DNA of 64,000 nt, from the NCBI GenBank assembly GCA_037074615.1, contig CM073549.1, forward strand, positions 3,167,001 to 3,231,000, in the 5' to 3' direction. This document shows, piece after piece, positions 1-12,480 of the stretch. The notes beneath the pieces were generated by a model. That model had not been told where the DNA came from, made no database searches, and saw only the letters and a program-made list of their open reading frames with translations. This DNA comes from Leucaena leucocephala (taxonomy: Eukaryota; Streptophyta; Magnoliopsida; Fabales; Fabaceae). A program made the position numbers and the translations under genes. Every line of letters begins with the position of its first letter. Within the stretch, counting starts at the first letter, position 1.

Positions 1-128
1 AAAAGCTCTGTGTTGTGTATTTTCTTTCTTATTTATTTTCCACAATTCTCGCTTTTACTATTGGCACACCACTTTTATGTAATTGTCCCCAATATTAGCA
101 CTTCACTTATGGAATTATATAATGACAG

Positions 129-1363
129 TGGGAATGGGAATGATCCCAAAGAACCAAGTGAGTGCAGAGCAGATTGAGAGCTATGAGGCTCAAGAACGAG
201 CCAAGCAACGACAGCTCCTTTCCAAGTTCCTCCATTTATGCTCTTCTTCCCTGGTTCTTAATTACTGGTTTATTTTTATTATATGTGTACATAATCTGCT
301 ATTCGCTGATTCAATTACTAAATAATCTTTTAATATTTAATATAAGACTTAGTTATTTTTTTAAAAAAAAATAACTAAACTAAATAAATTAGTTAATTAT
401 TATCAAATTTAACCTTTTAAGACAAATTCATATAATATACTTCTTAATTTATTCAAATTAGTTAACTAACTCTTATATTAGTTATAATTAACTGATTTAT
501 TTAGTTTTATTAATATATTTTTAAAAAAATTAACTAACTCCTATATTAAAGACCGAATGAGTAGTTAATTTGATACATTAATTTCTTAAAGAGGTTTTCG
601 TTTATGTCAAATTAACAGGTCAAGGTGGACACCATTTTAATTGAGAGTGACGCGGTGGCCAAGGCAATCCTCGAACTCGTCCCCATTCTTAACATGCGAA
701 ACCTTGTTATCGGTATCAACAAATCTGATCTAAGGTATACATGCAGACACGCATGAGCACACACATGCAGACATACATACACACATATATGCTCGCTGGT
801 ATAAAAAAAATCTTTTTACAGCTGTTCTAGAATTGGTATAGAAATAGCTGGTTGGACATTTTACGGTGATTTTTGTGTAAAAAGGTGAAAATACAAAATC
901 AACTTTCTACTGTGGTTCTGTTTAGGATTGATGTAGAAAGTGGCATTATTATATCAATGACTTTTTAATTTCCATTAGTATTTACCCCATTCAAGAAGTA
1001 GAAAAAGAAAAGCAACATTATCAAATTTCTGCCATTATACTTGTTTTCACGGCTTAAGGAGAGAGGTTTGTTGTTGACTATGTTTGGATGAGCAGAAAAT
1101 CAAGATCAAAGCGAGTGAATAATGGGATAGCAGATCAGATTCTGCAGAATGCACCAGAAAGTTGCAGGGTCAGAATCATAAGTGAAGGCAAAGAAGTCAA
1201 CGAACAAATGTTGACCATGATGTCTCCTTCGCCTCGAGTAGCTATCGGTAATAGTAATGACAATAATAACGATGCTCAGATTCAGACGTCCCTGCACATG
1301 AAACAAGAAGATCGTCAAAATGGTCCAGTTTCTTGTAATTGTTTTAAACCCATGTTTAAATGA
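129..1363 (+). CDS. Universal stress protein domain protein, 5' part outside window
   Basis: Three exons are visible: 129-253, 619-734 and 1096-1363 (stop TGA 1361-1363), about 168 residues. The first exon lies left of the window; bases 1-128 read as intron ending in AG. Exon phases match the paralog at 5239-7583 exactly (116-bp middle exon, same split Arg codon), which is the main reason for this model. The protein resembles the plant UspA-fold domain found alone or in front of U-box kinases: a 'VPKNQV'-like segment, 'VKVDTILIESDAVAKAIL', then 'LVIGINKSDLR' and a C-terminal 'APESCRVRIISEGKEV' strand. The family is a Rossmann-like alpha/beta fold, often nucleotide-binding, with largely unknown plant roles. 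The donor after 253 (gttctt) is weak, so that boundary is less certain. A kinase or U-box part is excluded at the C-terminus by the stop. Confidence 0.75.
300..575. mobile_element. Stowaway-like MITE remnant in intron of the first USP gene
   Basis: AT-rich block inside the 254-618 intron. It closely resembles the blocks at 15541-15681 and 58885-59115: a core around 'ATTCATATaATATA..TTAATTTATT' flanked by inverted copies of a 'CTCTTATATTAGTTA..' motif. The right end, read on the minus strand, begins CTACTCATTCGGTC, comparable to the TACTCC.. terminus of the 15.5-kb copy. Borders are approximate. Confidence 0.5.
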
Positions 1364-1847
1364 CCCTATTATATTATTCATGTTATTTATTCTATCTTAA
1401 GCTTTTGAACCCATAATATTGAAAACCATGTGCGTATACTTGTAATAGACATGATGAATCACTGATTAAATTATAAATAAAATGTTCATATTTTGTTGTG
1501 TTCATTTTGTTTCTATGTTTGTGTTTTGGTTTGAGCACTTGTGCTTTAAGTTTCAGACCATATTTTTCTTCTACGTGTATTGTAAGATTCCATACTTCAT
1601 TTTTCCTTTGGCAAAATCATTCCAGAGGTACTTGTACTTTTTCACAATTGTTAATTTAGTACTTATGTTATTTTTTTTCTTATTAATTTTTTTAATTTTA
1701 TTCTGTTAACACTGTTAATCTCTATAACTTTTTTTGTCAACACCGTTAACTCTTGTACAAAAGTTAATTATACTGGCAAAGTAAAATTAAATGATTTAAT
1801 AAAAAATTATATAATACTAAATTAAAAATTGAAAGAAAGTATGGGTA
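1364..1847. other. Intergenic, 3' flank of the first USP gene
   Basis: AT-rich DNA with the presumed 3' untranslated region of the upstream gene. The open frame here is a T-rich low-complexity stretch. No gene is seen. Confidence 0.6.
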
Positions 1848-3134
1848 CACTACAAAAAAATTAAGACTTGTAGCGGTTCATTTGTAGCGGTTAGGGTCAA
1901 ACCGCTACAAAGTATCATTTTGTAACGGTTGGGCAGTGAACCATTGTAAATTTGCAGTAGTTTAAATGTGAACAATATCTTCAGAGATATTTACAGCGGT
2001 TACAATCGCTACAAATATAGCGCCAAGCTGACGCTATAAGGTGGGAACAATATTACAGCAGTTAAAACCACTACTAAAATTCGCGCCACAACAAGCGAAT
2101 AGTTTCCAGTGATCTAAACTGCTGCAAAAATTCAAGTGGATAAGTGACTGTTGGTTTAACTGAAGTTTGTAGCGGTTTCCAACCGTTGCAATATTCCCCA
2201 TGGACTAGAGGCGGTTTGCATACCCGATTTTGTAGGGGTTGTAATCGCTACAAACGTCATAGAGGAAAATGACGATTCTCATTCCGCTCTGGAGACATTT
2301 TGTAACTGTTTGAACCGCTGTAAACTAGCAGCCACGCTGATGCATAGATATGTGTTAGAAACCGTTGGCATTTTGTAGAGGTTTTGTCATAATTAATTGC
2401 TACAAATTGACAAGCTGTTACAAAAAAATACGATTTCAGCAACCTATAAATACCCCCTGCTCCTTCATTTTAAAATTTTGTCATTTGCGAGTACCAAAGC
2501 TCTATCAAATTGTGATTAGAAATCTTATTTGATGCAGATACGAAGATTTCAGTCACTTTTAAAGTACGAATAGAAATTTTACTTATGTAATTTATTTATT
2601 TAAGAAGTTGATTTTTTTTTAATTTAGTTATATTTTGATTATAAATCCTTATTTTGCGTTAGTTAACTGTTTATTTAACGTAGTTTATATGGTTAAAAAT
2701 ATTTTTATTATGTTGGACTTTGTTTTTATTTGTTAATAAGAAATATCAATTAGACTGGTAGTACCTATTTGATTAGGAATATAAATTAATTTATTTGTTA
2801 AGAGTGGTGTTTGAGTAGGAATATTTTTATTTGTTAAACTCTTCGTTGCCTTTTGCCTTTTCCACCAACCTGTGACAAATTTTATCCCTTAGATTGGCAT
2901 CTACATTTACAACGGTTGAGTAAACTGTTATAAAATTTTTAAAACCGCTAAAAAAGTTTATCGCGATTTGACTGTAATGCGTAGCGGTTACGTAAAATGC
3001 TAAAAATGTGTTTGTAGTGCACGATTTTACGGCAATTAGGCTAATCGCTGTAAAACTTCTTACCAGCTGCTCAAACCACTAGAAATTTAAAAAAATAAAC
3101 TAGCCGCTACAAATTGCCTATATTATTTGTAGTG
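1848..3134. mobile_element. Non-autonomous CACTA (En/Spm-type) element
   Basis: The left end is CACTACAAA and the right end is its inverse TTTGTAGTG, flanked on both sides by the triplet GTA (1845-1847 and 3135-3137), the 3-bp target duplication expected of CACTA elements. Both sub-terminal regions are crowded with about ten variants of TGTAGCGGTT / AACCGCTACA in both orientations, the usual layout of transposase-binding repeats. The 1287-bp length and the absence of any long frame mean it codes for no transposase and needs one in trans. A TATA-like CCTATAAATACC near 2442 sits just inside the left sub-terminal repeats, where En/Spm promoters lie. Confidence 0.88.
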
Positions 3135-5238
3135 GTAGCTTTAAGATATTTTTCTCTTTTTCTTTCATGGGCCATATTTAAAGAAGATCTGAAATATTTA
3201 GTAGATAAAATGAAAAATAAATTAATAAAAATAATTAAAGATAATCATTAAAATAAAAAGTCAGCTTCATGTCTTATATATATTTCTTAAAAAAATTAAA
3301 AAAAATATAATAATGAAGATCAAATAATAAATAACTATGAAATAATAAATGCCCCTGGTAGAAATATAAGGAAAAACCCAACCAACCAGTGGGGCTTAAA
3401 ATTGTCAAAGTCAACGCTTTTTATTTTGTTTGGCCATGGGAGTTCTAAGATATATTAAGCCAATAAACAAATAAAGGAAATTTCATCAAAAGAATATGAA
3501 ATGCATATAATTTCCCTAAATTTTGAATTATGTGTAGATATTTTAAACTTAATTTGATGATAAACCCATTTGTAATTTATGTTTCGCATAGATAATCTTC
3601 TAAGCTCTAACCACTAATTAATAATTAGCTCATTATTTTATATTTTATTTTGGCAAAAATAATATCTGATTTAGAAATTAGCAAACCATTTTCAATAATT
3701 AATTGGACATTTATGCAATCTATATTAATATATAAAAATATCTGATATAGAAATTAGCAACCATTTTCAATAATCAATTGGACATTTCTGTTCTCTCAGT
3801 GTCCGGGAATGCTAAAATTTAAACAATACAAAAAAAATTGTGTATATGAAAAAGAGAGATTAACTTGCGTGAAGTGCAAAAACTATAAAAGGGAAGCATC
3901 ACAAAATTAAATTAGTTTATATTTAAGTGGTGATATAAGCTTGATTTGACTTTAATTTGATTACTAATGACGATTATCACAAGGCAAAAAGGCATATTCT
4001 GTTTTATATGCTTTTCAACAATTCAAAGCTATAATCTTAGTATAGGCGTGTTTCAGCAAATCAAACGTCTTATTTATTTTATGTTTTATTATTATAATTA
4101 TAAGTAGTACTTAAAAAAAAAAAAAAAGAATCACACCTCAAAGAGGCGTACAACTTGCCCTATATGAAAATATGATTATTTAATTATATATGTATGTGAA
4201 AAAGCTAGATTCAAATAAATGTATTTTTTTAATTTCTAAAATATTTCAATTTATTGCATAAACATGATTTAATAGCTTATTTTTATTTAAGAAACATATA
4301 AATTAATATTTAAGATTTATGAATTTACTCCTTTAATTTCTCGAACGCACGATAATGACTATAAGCAAAAACATAAAATATTTTGATGAATAAATCAGTT
4401 CTTGAAAATTAAAAAGTAGAGATGCATATTTTTGATAAATTATATATGTATGTTTTAAAAATTATATTAATGGACAGAGCAAAGTGAAAACAGCATTAGT
4501 AAATGGTTACAATATTTTAGGATTTTTAATTTAACGATTTATAAATTATTTTATTTAAAATATTAAAATTGAGAAATATTGTATTATATATGTAATCATT
4601 TTCAATCAATTATATCTTAAAATTAAACAATATGAATAAATTTTAACTTATTGTAATACGTTGATATTGATTATTTATTCTTTTAAAAAAATAAGATAAT
4701 TAATTAGTAACTAAATATAATTTATTCTTTTAAAAATAGAAAAAAAATCATGTAGTTCCAATTAAAAAAAAAATCATTTTCTTTCTTTCTTTGTTTATTT
4801 TGGCGGGAAAAAAAATCTATATGATTAACTCATTGAATTGATATAATAATACACATCATAATCTGTTACACAATATACTATTTTAAGGTAACCACCGAAA
4901 GCTCAGTACAATAATATATTAAAATGGTTTTACGCCGTGTCAATATGAAAACAAAATTAAACAAAAGAAAAGGCCAGATGCTTTGATATTGTACAAAAAA
5001 ACCAAGTCAAAATTATTAATTTCAAGTTCCTTTATTATTCTAAGCTCTAACTGTATTCCGTGAAAAAACCCTTCAACTTTTCTCAGCGTCTGACTCGGTT
5101 CATCAGAATCCCCCAGTCATCAAAACGTACAAACGTATGATCCTTAAAGAATAAATCCACCAAATTATAATCAAGCAAATTAACCACCTTCCACCAGAAG
5201 CGAGTCTCAATCTCTAAAGTCTCTGGGAATGATCGAAA
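3135..5238. other. AT-rich intergenic DNA, promoter side of the second USP gene
   Basis: Very AT-rich with many short homopolymer runs. The last 200 bases are richer in pyrimidines and likely hold the promoter and 5' leader of the gene starting at 5239. No other feature can be supported. Confidence 0.5.
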
Positions 5239-7583
5239 ATGTCAAAGGAAACAACACTATCCAATGATGATGCATCATCAGAAATCTCAAACTGCACCAG
5301 TTATGGCAGTTTCAGATCGCTCAAGAGAAACCAGGTACTTGATGAAAACGATGATGATGATGAAGAAGAAGAAGGTTATTTGGATTTGGATTTCGACTCG
5401 GGTTCGGATTCGGATTCGTTGTTTGGTATAGAGAATAGTCCGAAGGAGAAGGGTTTGGAAGCGATAAGAGAAGAAGATTGTGAGAGTAGTGTGTTCTCTC
5501 TGGATCTCCGGAGCTGGAAGGATGTTGTGCACGTGTGTGTGGGCAAGCAGGGTGATAAGTCGAGCATGGAAGCAGTATCATGGACGTTGAAGCACTGGAT
5601 CACACCTTCCACTACACTGTGTCTTCTCCATGTCTTCCCTCTGGTTAAGCTCATTCCTAGTCCCTGTAAGTGTATTATATATATATAACTCTTTCTACAT
5701 CATTTTTTGGTCTTGCTTTTTCTAGCTTGTTTGTGTTTCTGGGTATTCATGGTTGATGATTATTAGTTCATTTCGTTTTAGGGTTTCTTCCCAGTTTTTT
5801 CATAATGATTGTAAAGAGTGACGAGTTTTGAGAGTTTTCTAAAAGTTATGTGTTTGGAGGTATTCTTTTTTAGGGATAAAATTAACAACTGACTCTTTTT
5901 TATAAAACAAAAAGGGTTTCCGGTCAAACAAGCAAGTTTTTTTTTTAATATATTTAAATATATATATTTCACAATATACATTTTTTTATCAAATAGTAGG
6001 AGTTTGCCACGTGGGGCTATGTTGATGACAAGAGAATTTCTACGCCAGGAGAAATATTGGATGTATATGGTTGGTATTTAAGGGGTATTTTTTTATTTTG
6101 GGTAAAAGTCTATTTATAAAAAGTTCATTTGGCAAAAGTCAGTTGGATAAAAGTTAATTATTATAACAAGATGTATGTTTGGATATATTTTTTAAAAAAT
6201 TGTCTGGTAAACTTAAAGTTATTTGGGATAGTATATAATGAAAAGTACTTTGAAAAATATAATAACTAAATACAATATGGGTTTTATATTTAATATTTGT
6301 TATTCTAAAGTTGATTTATTAGAAAAATATATAATTTGATATATTGAAAAAATTATATAAATACTTGTATATGTATAATTATGAATAAAAATTATCACTG
6401 GTAAAAAGTATTTTTAAAATTAATATGTATAATTATATATAGCTTTTTATGCATAAATTTTATAGAACGTACTTGTTATATTTTACACTAATTAGTTTCT
6501 ATAATTAACTAAATTGTGAAAATTTAATGGCAGTGGGAAAACTTCCGAGGAGTCGCGTAAACAAGTCCCACATCAATCTCTACTTAGACCAATACAAACG
6601 CAAGAGGAAACTGCTTCTTCAAAGGTTCATTGACTTGTGCCTTGCTTCTCAGGTAATGAAATTCCAATATTCTAGAAGCTGCACTTCACTATATTTTGCA
6701 TGAAATTTTAAGTCAATTATATTATTCGTGATTTATAAATAGTATAATTACATATATGTTTTAAGTATATTTGCCATTAAAATAAAATTTCTTTGATTAA
6801 ATCAATAATGTTAAAGCATGAAATTATAACCCAAAAAAAATAGGCCCCTTTATTTCCTTCTTGATGTGTCTGAAGCCCATATTGAGTGGGACATAAAAAG
6901 AGATCCCTTCCAACTCTTCAATATTATATCTTATATTTAAATCAGGTTGTATGCATAAAAAATATTTTATTATGAGAGACAAAACCTACTTCAATAATCT
7001 CTATATCTCGAAAGATTAGTCTCTAGCTCTTCCTGAACTCAACAACAACAAAAAACTATCTTTTTTTTTAATTTTTTTTGTGGATAAATATATAAAACTA
7101 ATTTAATTTATGTTTCCATATGCTAAAACTGATTTGGAAACATAGGTTAAGGTGGAGACAACACTTACTGAAGGCGACAACGTAGCCAAAAGCATTGTGG
7201 ATGTCATCAACAACATAGGCGTCCGAAAATTGGTCCTTGGAATTACCAAATATAATCTAAGGTAACATGCCATAAACTAACGAGTTTCATATATTAGAAT
7301 TCGACCAAATCGGATTTTTCTCAATATGTAAACTGAGTTCTTTAGATCACTCTTACACACGCATTGATATTAACGATTCAGTTATTTGGTTGATCATAGA
7401 AAAACTGGGTCTCTCAGGAGAAACGTAACCGCAGATGAGGTAGTGAAGAAAGCCCCTGATAATTGTGACGTTAAGATCATCTGTGAAGGAAAGGACGTTA
7501 TTTATGATATCGTTGGGGCTGCCTCGCAGCGTTCCCGCGAGACTGAAACTCCAAGCTCTGGATCTTCAAGGGAAAGCAGATGA
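5239..7583 (+). CDS. Universal stress protein domain protein, complete
   Basis: Four exons, 5239-5665, 6534-6652, 7146-7261 and 7400-7583, give 281 residues. All junctions are GT..AG and keep frame. An upstream ATG at 5229 is out of frame, so 5239 is chosen. Residues 1 to about 85 are an acidic, Ser-rich tail with runs of Asp and Glu. The UspA-like domain follows: 'VVHVCVGKQGDKSSMEAVSWTL' (first strand and helix), 'LCLLHVFPLVKLIPSPLGKLPR', 'RKLLLQRFIDLC', 'VKVETTLTEGDNVAKSIVDV', 'KLVLGITKYNLR' and 'APDNCDVKIICEGKDV'. This is the plant type that also occurs N-terminal to U-box kinases; here the stop follows the domain, so it is stand-alone. It lies 3.9 kb downstream of a paralog in the same orientation, a tandem duplication. 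The biochemical role is not known. Confidence 0.87.
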
Positions 7584-8390
7584 ATCTCGGGGTTCTGTTC
7601 CCTTCGAGAAGTTGATCGGGCCCACAAATTCTTCACCATCCAGATGAATCCGAGTTTTATTAGACCGTGGAATTAGACGCGCTAGGGTTTGTCAAAAAGA
7701 AAAGTGGATGTAATTATGAACAAGTAGATAAGAATGTCAAAGATGAATCTCATGGAAAAGCGTAACAATACTTATAGGTTGAACGGAGACATTCAATCAT
7801 TCATGGAGGATCCATGATATTCTTTGTCGGGAGCACAGAAACATCTGTGATGCTAAAGTCCGTTCTGTAGCTTCCAAAATAAGCCTATGACACAGACATG
7901 TAATCACGCCGCGGAGATTGTTGAGAGGTGCAATAATGGAGACAATCATTCAATTCAGAACTATTTCTATAGAACGAAATAAATATATTGAACGACATTT
8001 TTATGCTTAGATCGGCTTACAATGTCATTTTATCATAAATCTTAGTAAGGATAATATGAAAGAGTAGTTTGGTTTTTCAGGATTGTGTACTATGAAGAAT
8101 AGTTACAGAATGTACCGATAAAAATGTTCCTTCTGAAGGACAGCTCTGAGATGATACTGTTGGATGCTACTGAAAAGGGGCATTTTCCTTTAAGATTTCA
8201 CAGATGACAGAGAAGCCAGACAATAATTATATGACATACAACTTTTGAAAATGAAACAGCCAACAAAAAAAAAAATTACAATTCCTCATCATCTGTTCTT
8301 TAGACATTGAAAAACAGTTCCCCCCCCCCCTCCCCTTTCCTTTTTTTTAACAGAAACCATTTTGCAATCATCAATATTTTGTCTCTAAAA
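7584..8390. other. Convergent 3' intergenic region
   Basis: Lies between the stop of the second USP gene (+) and the stop of the kinase gene (-). It should hold both 3' untranslated regions. A C10 homopolymer followed by T8 lies near 8321-8349. No open gene is seen. Confidence 0.55.
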
Positions 8391-11280
8391 CTAGAAGAAA
8401 TCAAACTCAAGATAATTACCAGAACCTTTCTGATCGGGAATTGACATATGATGGTGGTGGCTGGCCTTTTCAGCGGCTGATGAGGCCGGGGAAGGTATCT
8501 TCTCGTACTCTACAGGCTTTGGGATCTCTGGTGGGGTAGCGCAGCGAATGAGTGCCCAATTCACGCCTTCAAAAAAGGGATGTTGCTTTATCTCGGTGGC
8601 GCCTCGTTTATAAGCCAACCTGTGCTGTGGTTCCTTCACAAGCAACCCCCTTATGAGATCCCTGGCTGCAAAACTTACAACAGGTGCTTCGGGAAATCGG
8701 AGAGGCTGGCCTACGACATTAAATAATGTAGCTCGGTTCCCGGATCCCTTGAAAGGAGTCTTTCCAAACAAAAGCTCGTATAGAAAGATTCCAAAAGTCC
8801 ACCAATCAACTGCACTCCCATGACCTTCTCCCTTGATGATTTCCGGTGCCAAGTATTCATGGGTTCCAACAAATGACATAGATCGTGCATCGGTAGGCTC
8901 AGCAATGAGCTCAGGCAATGGAGTCACTTGGTTTCCTATTTCAGTTTTGGGTTTCCGATCCTTCTTTGATTTGCTAGAAAAGAGCCGAGGCGAAAAGCAT
9001 GTTGTAGGAGCAACACAGGATGGCTGAATGCAGGAAGGCGGCTCAATACAAGCAGGCTGCACACAATATACAGGATTCTTTCTTAAAGGGTCAGATTCCA
9101 TGACTGAACTTTTAACAAGAGTCGGACTAACAGTGCAGCGGAGGGAAAGGTCAAAGTCTGAAAGCATAATGTGTCCATCATCCCTAACGAGGACATTTTC
9201 CGGCTTGAGATCACGGTAGACAATGCCAAGCATGTGGAGGTACTCCAACGCCAGCAGCACCTCTGCCACGTAAAATCTGCAATTCAAAAATAAAATAGAA
9301 TCTGCTACCATCAAATCAAATCCAAACCATAATCTCATTAGGCAGTATCGTATTGTATCTAGACTTGAGCATCAGTGTTTGCATCTCTAGCTGGCAGACA
9401 TTATTATCAGACTTCAGAAAGGTAAAGAAGTTTGAGCATGCTCAAAAGTCCGAAGCCCAATCAAAACCAAGTACAGAATAAGTTCTGACTCCAGTTTCAT
9501 AATAGCTTTCAAATATGCAATTCAAGATCGGAATCAGATATCAGACTCACACTATCAGTTCTAAAGCTGTGATCTCAATCTCCACTGCCATTCTTCCCCA
9601 TGTGAAAAAGATGATGATCCAAACACATGTTTCTACCCATATTAGGGGAATTTAGATTTTGTAAATTATATGGCCAAGCCGAGAGAACAGAGAACAGAGA
9701 GGGTGCATTAATCCATCTACATCCTGAAATCTTATATCCAGAACAGCATGGACACAAGAATCTAATGATGCCATTCTTAACATCAGTAATTTAAGAAATT
9801 ATCAAGGGGAAACTATAGCAAAACAAAGAAGTGCAAATGATATGTCATGTGATTTTAAATACATTTCCTTGGGGGGGAAAAGCATGGGACCCATTTGTAA
9901 TCCCTTAATTCTAAGTTGCTTTTCTTATGACCATAGCAACAAGCCTCTTCATATATTTAAAATTCACCTTCCGCAAGTTTTCCTGACATAGATTAATCAT
10001 GAATGCATGATCACACTACTTTCCAAATCACATAATGTAATACAATTATAATATGCAGCAGCAATTATCATGGTTGAAACCTCAATGTTTGACTTTCAAA
10101 GCCAAATATGCATACTGTTCTCCGAAGATCAATGAATTATAGACACCCACACCAAGTGATACAGCATATAATCATATTATATAGTTGACACAACATCTGG
10201 GGCTTGTTGCATTAACTTTTTCTCATTTCTTATGGCGGGAATTAACCATAAGGAAAAATTTTGAAAATTCAGATCATCAATTTATAGGTAATAATCAAAT
10301 GAGATAACACTAGAATTAATGACAAAAGAAAAGGGAGTTCAGACTTAAACATACTTTACTGCTTGCTCAGGAAAATGCTTCCCTGGTTGCCTCTGCCTGT
10401 GAGTGTGCAGGTCTCCACCTGGGCAGAATTCCATTACCAAGCATGAGAACTTCTCTGTCTCAAAATGGGTATACAATGTTGGGAGAAATGGATGGTCAAG
10501 TGATTGCAGTATTTCTCTTTCTGTCTGAGCACGAAGCAGCTTCTTACGACTTGCTAAAGACCCTTTATCCATTACCTTCATCGCGAAATAACATTTAGTT
10601 CCACTCAACTCTGATAGATACACACTCCCAATATCCCCACAACCCAACCTCTTCAATAGTCTAAAGTGACCTAAGCCCAAAGCCCCATCTTTAGATCGGA
10701 CAGCTTGAATAGCTTCCCATCTCAAGTCATTTGCCTTGTGAGGCTTGTTGACAGTGCTACTAAAGCTGCTGCAAGTGCTCTCATCACTCACATCACTGCT
10801 TGTGCTTCCTCTGCAAATACTGCTCTTTCCACTCTCAACAAGATCAACTCGATCACTGATCTTGGCACTTCCACTGGTCTTCGCCAGGCTGCCGGCCCCA
10901 TCACTAACTTTAGCAGAAACAGAACTACTCTTCACACTTCCATATTCTGATGTTTTCTTTTCTTGATCAATAGAGCCTTCCTGTAAACCTCTATTTCCAT
11001 TAACAACATGGTCAATTCCTCCAGATAGCTGTTCATTAACAGATAAGGAAACAGCAGAACCAAATTTACTAATCAAGGAATCAGCTGACTCCTTGGAGTT
11101 TGAAATTCCTAGCTTCTTGTTTTCAGAAGTGTCTCCAACATATTTTGATAAACCTTCTGGCGCAGCCAGTTCAGATTTGCCTGTCTTTGAAGATTTGATG
11201 TCTTTTGCATCTATTGTTTGAATCCCAGCGTTCTTATGATGCTGTTTCTGGGCAGCTCTAGCACTAGTTTTTGAGTCCAT
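8391..11280 (-). CDS. D6PKL: AGC group VIII Ser/Thr protein kinase (D6PK / PVPK-1 type)
   Basis: Two coding exons on the minus strand, 11280-10355 and 9276-8391, encode 603 residues. The frame extends to a TTG at 11292, but the first ATG is at 11280. Residues 1-205 are Ser-rich and low in predicted structure. The kinase domain starts near 206: glycine loop GCGDIGSV (213-220), ATP-binding Lys in 'FAMKVMDK' (about 235), catalytic 'YRDLKPEN' (Asp 331) and DFD in place of DFG (349-351). About 90 residues of Cys- and Pro-rich insertion separate DFD from 'SFVGTHEYLAPE' (443-454). DFD plus this insertion is the mark of plant AGCVIII kinases. The C-terminus ends FDFF, the hydrophobic motif that binds PDK1 in the family. 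D6PK members act at the plasma membrane and phosphorylate PIN auxin exporters; that role is inferred from family. The single intron interrupts the kinase domain just after 'EQAVK', as in relatives. Confidence 0.9.
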
Positions 11281-12480
11281 CAGATATGACAAATAGTCTT
11301 AAATCACAGATCAAACCAACCTAATCCGAGACTGGCCATCCATCTCCATTAGCATTTTATCTTCCCACAGTAGTCCCAATCACTTGCAATTTCTTCAATA
11401 ATAAGAAACAATCTATACAAGGAATCAACAAGAAATTGTCAGTCGTTTACTGCAGTATGATGCATTAAGCTTAGCATTAACATCAGAGAAGATGGTGATC
11501 TACCAATCTATTAATAAAGAGGCAAAATCTATAACGCAACGGACTTGTCACATAACAACTCACACTTATGATGGGATAGCAACAGATCCAGTCATCAGTG
11601 ATATAATACCGCATACTGAGTGAATCCCTTAGATATCATATAATAGTTCAACTACAAGAAGATAATAAAACAAATTGAACCTCAGATTCCTACTAAGAGC
11701 AAATCCTGAAGCGATAGATGATAGCAGCTAACTCCCAATTAGTAAATCAAGTGACTTTCATTTCCAGGAAGAAAGGGAAAAGAAAATAAAGCTGTGGAGC
11801 TGCAAGCAGTCCATGGCCAGATTAGCAAAGCTCAGAAGTGAGAAGCAACTAACAAACACACACTCGCTTCTCATCTGCTCAAAACCCTCCCCACAAAAGA
11901 TAAAGATGAAGTGAAATCGAAAGGAAAACGAAAAATTACAGACAACGAATGAAAAGGGTTGGACTAGGAGGAACAGCAAAAAGCAAGATAGGTATCAATC
12001 AAATTAGGGCCCCAAACACAAAATGCAGATTTTGGACAGATTTTAACCTATTCAGACAGATAAAATAACCTAAACAAGCCAAACGAAATTGATCAAGACT
12101 AATTAAACGAAACCTGGATCTTGATCAAAAAACCGAGATTTTGAATGAAATTTGAGGCAGATTCAAAGAAGATAGAGCCCCAGTTGCAAAAAGCAAAAAT
12201 TGAAGGGAAAGCGATGCAACCCACGTGAAGAGAAATGCGAGACACCAAAAGGAAAGTAAGATAAGCCCAAAAGAGTACCTTATTTCAAGGATCAGAAGTC
12301 ACTCAGCGTCGTTGCTTTAGCAGTGATGAGAAGGGGCGAAAATAATGTAGAAAAGATCGCTCCGGGTAGCTTAGAGCGAGAAGGAGAGACGGAGAGAAGG
12401 AGCGAGAGAGAAGGGAAGCTAGGGAGAGTCATGAAACTAGACTGGGCCTTCGCCTGTGGTGTACTATTACTCCATTAGGC
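11281..12480 (-). promoter_or_regulatory. 5' untranslated region and promoter side of the kinase gene
   Basis: Read on the minus strand, a good donor (AAATAAG|GTACTC) lies near 12278 and several acceptor candidates lie near 11380, suggesting a leader intron of about 0.9 kb. The likely transcription start region is rich in GA/CT tracts (12370-12510). No TATA box is obvious. The splice positions are inferred, not proven. Confidence 0.35.

Noticed and set aside
11281..11292. Extended kinase start at 11292
   Set aside because: The codon is TTG, not ATG; the first ATG at 11280 is used.
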